Source: Hortaea werneckii (Eukaryota; Ascomycota; Dothideomycetes; Mycosphaerellales; Teratosphaeriaceae). From it: a DNA stretch of 64,000 nt. The position numbers and the translations under genes are program-made. The notes beneath the pieces were generated by a model. The model did no database searches. It had not been told where the DNA came from and saw only the letters and a list, made by a program, of their open reading frames with translations. Below, in pieces: positions 52,563 to 61,609 of this stretch; position 1 is the first letter of the stretch; the number at the start of each line of letters is the position of its first letter. The stretch lies in the NCBI GenBank assembly GCA_037044905.1, contig JBAOKB010000162.1:310001-374000 (forward strand). The letters are read 5' to 3'.

Positions 52563-55373
52563 ATGGCCAAGTCGACATCAAGATCCCGTACGGTGCCACT
52601 CGTACCGCTACCGCCATCGGTGGTGCTGTTACCAGGCGTCACGACTCGAATTCCTCTGCAGAATCGAGCCGATGTCGCCGCCATCCTGGCCCACATCTAC
52701 AGCAAAGCATCAACTCCTAGGCCCGAGCCTTCAAGCGTCACCGTAGGCTGTGTGCCACTCAATAGCCCTTATCTCAGTCCGGACGGCAAGCGACTGGTTG
52801 ACAATGGCGAGGGCGATAAGAAGCCCGCCGCATCTCAAGCAGACCCGGCCCAAGCACGGAAGCCGGACCTCTTCAACTTTGGCACTGTTGCGAGAGTGAC
52901 CGGGGTGCAAGGCAGACGACCTGGCGAACTAATGCTGGTCGTTGAAGGCGTGAGCCGCTTCAAGACTGACAAGATTGTCCGGGAACGGCCCTATTTCGAA
53001 GCCAAAGTTACCCTGCATGAGGAAGCCACGGTCAAGGATGACGATGGCGAGATTGCAGAGCTATTTGCTCAATTGAAGCAGCTAAGCCGGGAGCTCATCG
53101 CACTCATTCGTCTCTCTGCCCTTCTGCCTCGTGGGCCGAGCATGTCGCTCTCACCAGTCCTTGCCCGTCGACTCGAGCTCTATATTGTCAGAAAGGACAT
53201 TCAGGAAGCAGGTGTGCTAGCCGACTTCATGACAAACATTGTCGATTGCTCTCAGGAGGACAAACTACGGATTCTTTCGGCGTTGCCGATCAAGGACAGG
53301 CTGGAACGAATCATCGAGGTACTTCAGCGACAGATTGGCGGTATACAAGGCAACAGCCGAATAATGTCAATCACGACATCTACGCCTCAGAGCAGCAATA
53401 TCGTTGACGCAGAGACGCTCAATCGGTTGAGGCAAGACCCACGCATGAAAAGGATGGGCAACGGACAAGGGTTCCCCGGCGGCCTTGGCGGTTCCGGCGG
53501 GCAAGGAGATGACGAAGTGAACGAAGTAGAGGAGCTCAAGAAGAAGATTGAAGATGCGAAGCTTACGACAGAGGCACAGAAGGTCGCCGATAGAGAACTG
53601 AAGAGGCTGGCAAAGATGAATCCCGCTCAGGCTGAGCACCAGGTCATACGAAACTACCTTGAGAACCTGGCAGAGATACCTTGGACGAAGATGACTGAGG
53701 ACAATCTGGACGCAGCGACTCTGGCGAAGGCACGGCAGCAGCTAGACGATGATCACTATGGATTAGAGAAGATCAAGAAGAGACTGCTGGAGTATCTGGC
53801 TGTTCTGAAGCTCAAACAGGCTGTCAATACCGACCTCGAGAATCAGATTAAGACGATCACTCAAGCTACTCAGCCGAAGGAAGATGAAAAGGTAGAAACT
53901 AGCAGCGCAGAGGAAGGCGCTGTTGCATCCACACCCAAGCAGGAAAAGCCACGGGAGCAGACTCCCGAAGAGATTCGAATCCTTCAGCACAAGAAGATGG
54001 TGGACAAGTCTCCTATTCTACTGTTGGTTGGTCCGCCGGGTACTGGCAAAACTTCCCTTGCCAAATCTGTTGCAACGGCGCTCGGTCGCCAATTTCACAG
54101 GATATCACTAGGAGGTGTAAGAGATGAGGCGGAGATTAGAGGTCATCGGCGTACTTACGTCGCCGCCATGCCTGGTCTGATCGTCAACGGTTTGAAGAAA
54201 GTGGGCGTGGCGAATCCAGTCTTTCTCTTGGACGAGATAGACAAGGTTGGGACTTCATCGTATCATGGCGATCCCTCAGCTGCTATGCTGGAGGTTCTAG
54301 ATCCCGAACAGAACCACACCTTTGTCGATCACTACGTCAACATCCCGATTGACCTCAGCAAAGTCCTGTTCATTGCGACAGCAAACACGCTGGACACGAT
54401 ACCACCGCCACTGCTCGACCGTATGGAAACTATTCAACTGTCGGGATACACTACCCTGGAGAAACGTCACATTGCGAACAGGCATCTTATCCCCAAGCAA
54501 ATCACCACCAATGGCCTTGCGCCTAAGGACGTGCAACTGAAGGAGGATGTCATCGACAAGGTCATTACATCTTACACGCGGGAAGCAGGTGTGCGAAACT
54601 TGGACCGCGAAATTGGTAGCGTGTGTCGAGCAAAAGCCGTACAATTTGCAGAAGCGCGCGACACGAACACTCTGCCTGCTTATTCTCCAGCGGTCACCGT
54701 AGATGACCTCGAGGACATGTTAGGGGTCGAACGATTTGAGGAAGAGATAGCCGCTCGCACGGCTCAACCAGGTGTAGTCACTGGCCTTGTGGCGTACAGT
54801 ACTGGTGCTCAAGGAAGCATTCTGTTCATCGAAGTCGCTGACATGCCTGGCTCCGGCCGTGTGCAACTCACCGGCAAGCTCGGCGACGTTCTGAAGGAGT
54901 CTGTTGAAGTTGCCCTGACGTGGGTCAAGAGCCATGCATATGAGTTGGCTCTGACCCACGATCCCAACGAAGACATCATGAAAGCGAGATCCATTCACGT
55001 GCATTGCCCATCAGGCGCGATTCCAAAGGATGGCCCGTCGGCCGGACTAGCGCACACTGTCGCTCTTATCAGTCTTTTCAGCGGGAAGGCGGTGCCACCG
55101 ACCATTGCCATGACGGGCGAGTTCTCCCTTCGTGGCAAGGTCATGCCTGTAGGAGGCATCAAGGAGAAGGTCATTGGGGCGCTCAGAGCAGGAGTGAAGA
55201 AGGTCATTCTTCCGCAGCACAACCGCAAGGATGCGAAAGACTTGCCTGTGGAAGTATCGGAAGGTCTGGAGATTGTATTCGTATCTCACGTTTGGGAAGC
55301 ACTGCCGCACATTTGGCCTGACGCTGAGTGGCCTGGTCAACGAGGCTGGTCAGGCTTCGACAGTCGGCTATAG
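52563..55373 (+). CDS. Peroxisomal Lon protease (LONP2 type)
   Basis: 936 residues, one exon, intact. ATP-dependent serine protease that degrades damaged or unimported proteins in the peroxisome matrix. The start MAKSTSRSRTVPLVPLPPSV leads straight into the LON substrate-binding domain (VVLLPGVTTRIPLQNRADVA) with no mitochondrial presequence. The AAA+ module has Walker A GPPGTGKTSLAKS near residue 490, Walker B VFLLDEIDK and sensor FIATANTLDTIPPPLLDRM. The protease domain has the catalytic Ser in PKDGPSAGLAHT and the Lys in GGIKEKVIGAL. The last three residues are Ser-Arg-Leu, a peroxisomal PTS1 signal, which separates it from mitochondrial Pim1. Confidence 0.95.
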   Translation: MAKSTSRSRTVPLVPLPPSVVLLPGVTTRIPLQNRADVAAILAHIYSKASTPRPEPSSVTVGCVPLNSPYLSPDGKRLVDNGEGDKKPAASQADPAQARKPDLFNFGTVARVTGVQGRRPGELMLVVEGVSRFKTDKIVRERPYFEAKVTLHEEATVKDDDGEIAELFAQLKQLSRELIALIRLSALLPRGPSMSLSPVLARRLELYIVRKDIQEAGVLADFMTNIVDCSQEDKLRILSALPIKDRLERIIEVLQRQIGGIQGNSRIMSITTSTPQSSNIVDAETLNRLRQDPRMKRMGNGQGFPGGLGGSGGQGDDEVNEVEELKKKIEDAKLTTEAQKVADRELKRLAKMNPAQAEHQVIRNYLENLAEIPWTKMTEDNLDAATLAKARQQLDDDHYGLEKIKKRLLEYLAVLKLKQAVNTDLENQIKTITQATQPKEDEKVETSSAEEGAVASTPKQEKPREQTPEEIRILQHKKMVDKSPILLLVGPPGTGKTSLAKSVATALGRQFHRISLGGVRDEAEIRGHRRTYVAAMPGLIVNGLKKVGVANPVFLLDEIDKVGTSSYHGDPSAAMLEVLDPEQNHTFVDHYVNIPIDLSKVLFIATANTLDTIPPPLLDRMETIQLSGYTTLEKRHIANRHLIPKQITTNGLAPKDVQLKEDVIDKVITSYTREAGVRNLDREIGSVCRAKAVQFAEARDTNTLPAYSPAVTVDDLEDMLGVERFEEEIAARTAQPGVVTGLVAYSTGAQGSILFIEVADMPGSGRVQLTGKLGDVLKESVEVALTWVKSHAYELALTHDPNEDIMKARSIHVHCPSGAIPKDGPSAGLAHTVALISLFSGKAVPPTIAMTGEFSLRGKVMPVGGIKEKVIGALRAGVKKVILPQHNRKDAKDLPVEVSEGLEIVFVSHVWEALPHIWPDAEWPGQRGWSGFDSRL

Positions 55374-55845
55374 TATTCTCAACAGATACTCTTCTACTCC
55401 CGGTCCAGAATAGCTCAACATTTGTAATTTGTGTAGCGTTTCAGAGCGATGACTTTGTACATAGTGCACTAATGCTTTACGATGGTGTTTAATGTATTTA
55501 CTACTTAAGTAGATTCACTCCTCAAGGCGTTCAAACTCCCAAAGGCCTGTGATGTTGCGTGTTAAACCTTATGAATTCAGCTGTGTACATCAGAAAAACT
55601 TTCAGGCGTCTCTATCTGTCCGTCGGAATAACAGAGCTTTTGACAGTACGCCTTGGATTTGAGGTATCCTTGGAGGGAAGCCAGCGGCGTGTCTCGGGAA
55701 TATTCCGGGAGAACAGGGCACGCCCTCTCCCTTCTGAATGCTTTCTTCCCACTGTTTACGGAACGTTCTCAACCGTGTCGCGCCATTCTACGATCTGCCG
55801 TCCGTAAAAATGCTGATATGATTATCAGAAAGAGGAATGCGACAC
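55374..55845. other. Intergenic, upstream of the TilS-like gene
   Basis: 472 bp between two genes on the same strand; no coding signal. Confidence 0.5.
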
Positions 55846-57587
55846 ATGAGCCAGAACATTAGAAATCTAAGCAGCCTCATCACTGATTTCCAGAGAAGTC
55901 TCCGATCGACATGGACCTCTGCTGGCTCACGGCCATTACTTGGTAGGCTACATTCTCAGGGCATGAGGTGAGATGAGATGAAATGAAGCTAATATCATTC
56001 AAAAAAGGCCTAGCAATAAGCGGTGGCGTAGACTCCATGGCATTGGCTAGCTTGTGTCATCGGTTTGGCCTAGCATCACCTCACCATCCATCATTTATTG
56101 GCTTCATCGTGGACCACAAACTACGACGTGGAAGTACAGAGGAAGCGCACAAAGTTGCTGAATGTCTTCGTAGACTTCATATATCGCCACGCGTGCTTAC
56201 GCTTGACTGGAGCGATTACGGCCCTATAGGATCTTTACCTAACTTGGAGTCGATAGCAAGACGCCTACGGTACCAGGCTTTGGGAAATGCTTGTCGAAAG
56301 GAGGGCATCACATCTCTCCTCGTAGCGCACCATGCCTATGATCAAGCTGAGACTGTCATGCTTCGCTTGCTTGGTAACTATCGCGGCAATGGGCTTCGCG
56401 GGATCAAGCGTAGCAGGCCCATACCCGAATGCGAGGGAATGTACGGTGTACATCAATCTGGAGAGCCACGATCATGGGCTTCGCTTGAAATGCAAGGACA
56501 GGATTGCATCTCAGACATGCTCATTGAAGATGGCGGTCTAAACATCGAGCGACCTTTGCTTGCCTTCACGAAAAGCCGGCTGACTGCATATTGCCATGAA
56601 CAGGGTATAGATTGGTTCGAAGATCATACAAATGCCGATCGGACCTATACTCTACGGAACACAGTCCGACACTTATTGGGCTCGAGCGAGTTGCCGCATG
56701 CACTACGGAAGCCCAGGCTCCATCATCTCACAGACGTAGTCGCGGCGAGAGAAAGGCGCTCAGAGGAACTTGCACAGTCGATATACAGCGAGAGTAAAAT
56801 TAGCCTTGATCCTCGCACAGGGCAGGCCAGCATCACTTTGCCGGAAACCATAGGTTCCTCAGCGATAGAGGATGCCTCGGCAGCGGCCATCCTAGCACGA
56901 AAGTTTTTACGACTCTGCTCACCTGCCAACGATATCAAATTGCAAGAGCTTGATGGACTTGTGCGTCTCCTACGTAAAGATGACGAGCTTTCAAAAGGGG
57001 TTACGGACCGATGTCAGCTGGCCGGAGTTGATATCCTATGTGTGGCAGATGAGAGCCAACGTCGCCATCTCAAGCTGCAGCGATCTCTACCATCCAAGCA
57101 GGAACGGCTGCGGAGGCAATTCATACTCTTCAAAAGGCAGTCTGATCTTGCAGGCTCGGATTGGCAACTGTGGGACAATCGCTACTGGATCTGGGTTGGA
57201 AGGCAAGGAGACGCACCCTATACGGAAATCAAAACCCGTTTTCTCGAACCTGAAGATCTTGCTATGGCTCGAGCAAACTTGGACAATGGGCAACGGAAGT
57301 TACTAAATTCAGCTTTATCGGCTGCATCTGGTACCTGTCGCTACTCGCTGCCAGCAATCGTAGCCATAAGAACGAGCCAGAGTGGCGGGAATGGTAATGC
57401 GGTGGAGCAGATTGTTGTCCTGCCCACTCTTGGCTGGAGCGCATCGGGCTGGCAACGTTGGCAGGCGAAGGCGGGGAATGGATCGACTTCGGTTGCCACA
57501 TCCAATTTATGGGATGTCAGATATCGCCATGTCGAGCCGCAGGGGGCCGAACAAGGAGAAATATCGTCCCTGCCGGAGTCTCAGTAA
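55846..57587 (+). CDS. tRNA(Ile)-lysidine synthetase TilS-like protein
   Basis: 558 residues in two exons, 55846-55942 and 56008-57587. The 65-nt intron (GTAGGC donor, GCTAAT branch, A-rich acceptor) restores LLGLAISGGVDSMAL. The ATP-pyrophosphatase loop SGGVDS is at residues 37-42. FIVDHKLRRGSTEEA, LESIARRLRYQAL, LLVAHHAYDQAETVMLRLLG, NIERPLLAFTKSRLTAYC and EDHTNADRTYTLRNTVRHLL follow the family order. TilS makes lysidine at position 34 of the tRNA that reads AUA, known from bacteria and organelles. Fungal forms may act in mitochondria, which the Arg/Ser-rich N-terminus allows. An ATG at 55983 lies inside the intron and is not the start. Confidence 0.88.
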
Positions 57588-58622
57588 ATGTTAAATGTCC
57601 ATTTATGACCATACAACAGATAGGATTGTACCTCTCAGCTTCTAATGATTGCACAGATGACCCCCACGCGTTCGCCTCAACTTTGTGATGTGATTAAACA
57701 ACAGAAGAATAAAAGGAAATTCTGGGGGCAAAAGATGCAAAAAGACAAAAAAAAAAAAGTACAGCAGCAGGTATTCTCATCTGGTCACCCACGATAATAC
57801 TAATAAGTACAGGAGAGCGGACGGGATCCTCTGTTTTCTGCAACCTCTGACCGTACCTGACATTATGCTGTGCACAATAAAATATCAAGGTTGTAATTTG
57901 TCAAGAAGCTTTCATCGAGAAGTGCGATGGCGGCGACGCAATCTAAATCGCGCCATCATTCAGTGCCATCTGTCACATGAAGTGAGATGCATTGGAACCC
58001 ATGTCTTAGCCGGTGGAGATCGGAATGCGAAAGGTATGATTCAGTCTGCTCACGTATCTCGATTTTCTGTGCAACTGCGACTATTAATGTGCTACGGAAC
58101 CTTCTCATGTCTTCTTTTCGGAATGAAATCGTGTCGCATCGTCCATCGACCCCAATAGCATATCCCGCCCATTAGATCTCCTTCTGCAACCGAATCACCG
58201 GAGGAGCCATTCGTGACCCAACTTTGGCCTAGTGTTCGCCTTGGACCACAGCGCAGTGAGGCAGGGTCACGCACTCGGTCCTGCACTCACGCTGAAGAAA
58301 TGCTGATAAATGAATACCAGGTCTAAGGTCATTCCTTGCGCGCACGAAGTGTGGCGTCCTTGACTCCCTAAGCATGAGGTAAGCCAAGCGGAAGGCTCTT
58401 GGTGGAGGGCCCTTCGCTGCCATCCATGCCAAATTCGTTGCACGTATCGGCCAGAGTTTCAAGCGTGATTGAAGTCATCGGCCGCAGCAAGACGTAGGAG
58501 CGCTCGAGTGCGCGTGTCAAAGGATACGGCATTCTTTACCCATTCTTGGCCTGGCCAGTAGGGCTACTGCTAGAGCGTAGAGAGTACGCTTGTATCATGC
58601 AATCGGCAGTCTCCTTGATGAT
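57588..58622. other. Intergenic, no gene seen
   Basis: 1 kb including an A12-type run near 57750. No supported coding region. Confidence 0.5.
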
Positions 58623-58916
58623 TCAGCGTCCAAGCTTGGTGGCAGGGGGCAAAAGCGGCTTTGCGAGGTAGGCCTCAGCCGACCTTGGTGGGGGAGGTGC
58701 TTCGTTGAAGTAAGGGACGTTGTCATCGCCGAAGAGATCCTCGTCGCTCAGGTAAGAGCTTGCGGTGTAGCTGCGCTTGCGCTGGTTGCAGGAGGAATAG
58801 CCGGGTGTTTGAGAAGAGTTGTTGCGGGCCAGTCCTCCGATGCTAATGGGCTGTGAAGCCACCGAGGAAGATGGTGATGTCCCGGGGGTCGTGTTGCAAC
58901 TTGATGTGAAAGACAT
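58623..58916 (-). CDS. Small hypothetical protein with SYLSDEDLFGDD motif
   Basis: 97 residues. The N-terminus is Ser/Thr-rich (MSFTSSCNTTPGTSPSSSVA). A central NQRKRSYTASSYLSDEDLFG precedes a proline-rich part (EAPPPPRSAEAYLAKPLLPP). Short fungal proteins with a basic-then-acidic SYxSDEDL motif are familiar to me from many filamentous ascomycetes but have no assigned role. A (GTT)n run lies just upstream. The 3' end may be affected by a frame error, as family members often run longer. Confidence 0.55.
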   Translation of the reverse strand: MSFTSSCNTTPGTSPSSSVASQPISIGGLARNNSSQTPGYSSCNQRKRSYTASSYLSDEDLFGDDNVPYFNEAPPPPRSAEAYLAKPLLPPATKLGR

Positions 58917-60454
58917 AGTGCCGGTGTTTGTCGTCTGTCGTTGTTGTTGTTGTTGTTGACACTCAATCGTCTATTCAGTCGGGCAGAGTTCTGCAGTAAT
59001 AAAATAGCACGCTCGAGTCGTCAGGTGTGCCAGGCATAGAGAGAGTTGCTATATGTGGCGAGCTTATATCATCAGACGAGTGAGTCCGGCTGACACCTGG
59101 CTGAAGACTGCTGACAAGACTCGCAGCTGATGACAAGAGATCAGACACAGAGACGGCAAACGGCGCATGGGTGCGGGTGGCACAAGGTCATATAACAAAG
59201 AAGCGACCACATTATTGACCGCCCCGGACCAGACGACGAACTCGATATTTTCCCGGAGCAAAACATCATCATCAGCCGCGATGCAGCCGAGGCGGATGGA
59301 GCTCGGTGGAGCGCAACTTTAAATAACCTTATGCTCGATACCACCAATCAGAGGCGATCACATGCGTCGTCCGGACAGGTTCCGGTCGCGTTGCGAGGAA
59401 GGGCAACAGCAGGCAGACCACCACCTTGAACCTTACCAACCGATACTACCACTACGGAGTGTAGGACAGTACATAGTACAGTAGGTAACTCGTCGGTGAG
59501 AAGTCGCGGTTACTGCGCTCGTCGCGAAGCAAAGACCGATGCTCTAGAGATACATCCCACGCTGTACCTATCGGTGGCTGACCGCCATATCACAATACTG
59601 TATGTAGACTGCTTCGCGTCGGCTCTGCAACATGGCAGACCGCCCGACCGACGGCCCAGTCGCCGGCAAGGTCAGCAAATTGAGGTTCGCCTGTTTCATA
59701 ACCGTCCGGCTTCCTTTGTCATCCTCGGTGACCACAAGCTTGCTGTGGATGAGCTCGCTGTACAGGCTGTACTACACGACGGCGGTTCCTTATTACAGAT
59801 GTGTCTTACTCAAGCCTTGACGACTACTATCAACACGCGGGTCAGGCGATATTATCCGTCAAATAGGATAATCCAGACAGTCACAAGCAAAGCTGCTTGC
59901 ATGCCGCTGTCACTACTACTACTGCTAGCACTGCTGGAGCTCGGTAACTGACCGTGGGGAGCTTTTCGCAGGGACGGCGGTGTGGGTACATCCACCTTCT
60001 AGCGGAGAAACATGCCCCCAAACATCCGCATCTCCAACGCCCGCCCGATGGACAAAGAAGTCTGGAGAGAGAGGAAATCCCTTTTCAATCTCTGCACGCG
60101 ATCTGATGCATCTGTTTTATAGCAAAGACCGAGCTTGAGCCTATCGACGATGAGAAACATGTTCCATGATGGAAGCACCGCCAGCAACTTAAACCTTCGA
60201 GACGAGGAAGGCGATCATTTTAATTTTCTTTTTCCTTTGATTTCTGCTCCTCCGGTCCTCGGCGAAAGCTCGTTCGGCTAAGTGCTCTGAACCCTGACGA
60301 TCACCAACCCCACGCGTCCACTTCCTCCCGAACGACTGTGGGGCAAAGGTTCAAATCCCACCTGCAAAGCAGCGTGAGTACGCAGGGTAGCGGAGCCAAG
60401 TTGTGTCTTATGCTCACAAGTTCCGGCAGATGATATGTCTCCGTTGAAGCATCG
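58917..60454. other. Gene-poor region, no gene supported
   Basis: 1.5 kb with several short frames on both strands (for example 59496-59951 and 59632-59820). None carries a domain or consistent splice pattern. Confidence 0.45.
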
Positions 60455-60513
60455 TGACTCTTATCATTGTTGCTTAAACTGAGTCCGATTAAGCAACAAT
60501 GATAAAAGAGTCA
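60455..60513. repeat. Near-perfect inverted repeat (hairpin), 23-bp arms
   Basis: Left arm 60455-60477 (TGACTCTTATCATTGTTGCT plus TAA) pairs with right arm 60489-60513 around an 11-base loop. The only imperfection is two extra A in the right arm. No coding frame explains it. Confidence 0.85.
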
Positions 60514-61008
60514 TCTCTACGCTTCTATGGTTTCAAGAGTGATTGCCGTTGATCATTTTTCTTTCATAACCTGACAATATTACCGAGTTGAGACAAGGCC
60601 AAGGTGCTCCTATTCACCTCGTTTAAGGGCAATGTAATATACGAGGCAGATTGGAGCCGGGACTTCTTATGACATGCCGTCGAGCACAATGCCCTGCAAC
60701 TCCTATGACTACCTTCGGACGTACGGCGAATGTTACTCCTCATCCTCGCAAAATGGACTTTGGATTTAAGACTGCAGCTACAAACGCAAATGGACACGAT
60801 AGAATCAATGTGCGTCGGCGTCTTGTTCTCGATCTCAACTTCTTATGGCGAGAACTCTTTCGGACGCCTTCATTAAGATCAGGTTGGTTCCGCGGAGAGT
60901 TGGGGAGAGGCAAGACCGGTCCGTTCAACAGCTAGCGTGCAGCGTTTGGCACCTCCCCGCGTTCGATGTAATGACAGCGTGGCGATGTCGCATTGAAGTA
61001 TTGCTTTC
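60514..61008. other. Intergenic, no gene seen
   Basis: About 0.5 kb of ordinary composition before the start of the RIP-affected repeat region. Confidence 0.45.
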
Positions 61009-61098
61009 GTTAATGGGTTGCTAGTCACACTGTTAGTGTTGGTCAGACCCGACTGTCGCAACGCTGCTTTCTTGGCCCATAATGTACGGAGGTAGGAT
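61009..61098 (+). repeat. 90-bp direct repeat, unmutated copy
   Basis: Starts GTTAATGGGTTGCTAGTCAC and ends GGTAGGAT. It matches 61242-61331 over its whole length with 11 differences and no gaps. Confidence 0.92.
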
Positions 61099-61241
61099 TT
61101 CTTAATTGCAATTCTTTTACCGGTGCTTTTATAACGGCTTCCTTAAGAGTTTAATAAAGCGTACGGAGGTACCTAGGTAGTTCGCCTCGCATAACCTCTA
61201 ACGCTAAGGATAGTCTTAGCCGTCCTTAAGAAGTCGTAGTA

Positions 61242-61331
61242 GTTAATAGGTTGCTAGTTATACTATTAGTATTAGTTAGACCCGACTATCGCAACGCTAC
61301 TTTCTTAGCCTATAATGTACGGAGGTAGGAT
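61242..61331 (+). repeat. 90-bp direct repeat, RIP-mutated copy
   Basis: Compared with 61009-61098 all 11 differences are C-to-T within CpA or G-to-A within TpG. The copy abuts the first bases of the LTR-like sequence that follows. Confidence 0.92.
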
Positions 61332-61609
61332 GTTACGAACATAGTTACGAGACGGTTAGACCCGAAGCAATTAGCTAGTAAGGGCTAGGGAGGAAAGGAG
61401 TTACGTAACGTGTATGTAGGTAAGCGCTACCTTAGTAGGCGACCGACTACATATATGTAAGTAAGCGACTAGTTAACGAGCGACTAGGCGATTATTAAGC
61501 GACTAATCGCTAAGCGACTAAGCGATTAAGTGTATAAAGACACGAATCTCTTATGTATATAACTAGACACGTTTCTCGTTAAGAGTTCGTATGTTTAACT
61601 TATGTTACA
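61331..61609 (+). repeat. Probable 5' LTR of a Ty3/gypsy-like element
   Basis: A 279-bp stretch that begins TGTTACGAAC and ends TATGTTACA, so it has the TG...CA ends expected of an LTR. It precedes gag-like traces. The matching 3' LTR would be outside the window, so the call is inference from position and ends. Confidence 0.5.

Noticed and set aside
52563..55373. Mitochondrial Lon (Pim1)
   Set aside because: There is no presequence and the C-terminus is Ser-Arg-Leu, so the peroxisomal form fits better.
55983..57587. TilS-like gene starting at the ATG at 55983
   Set aside because: That ATG lies in the intron; joining 55846-55942 to 56008 gives the conserved LGLAISGGVDS in phase.
59496..59951. 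151-codon plus-strand frame in the gene-poor right part
   Set aside because: No recognisable motif; the overlapping frame at 59632 has an equally good start, and neither has support.
60300..60400. Possible tRNA: GGTTCAAATCCCACC looks like a B box
   Set aside because: The five bases either side cannot pair as a T stem, and no acceptable A box, anticodon arm or acceptor stem surrounds it.
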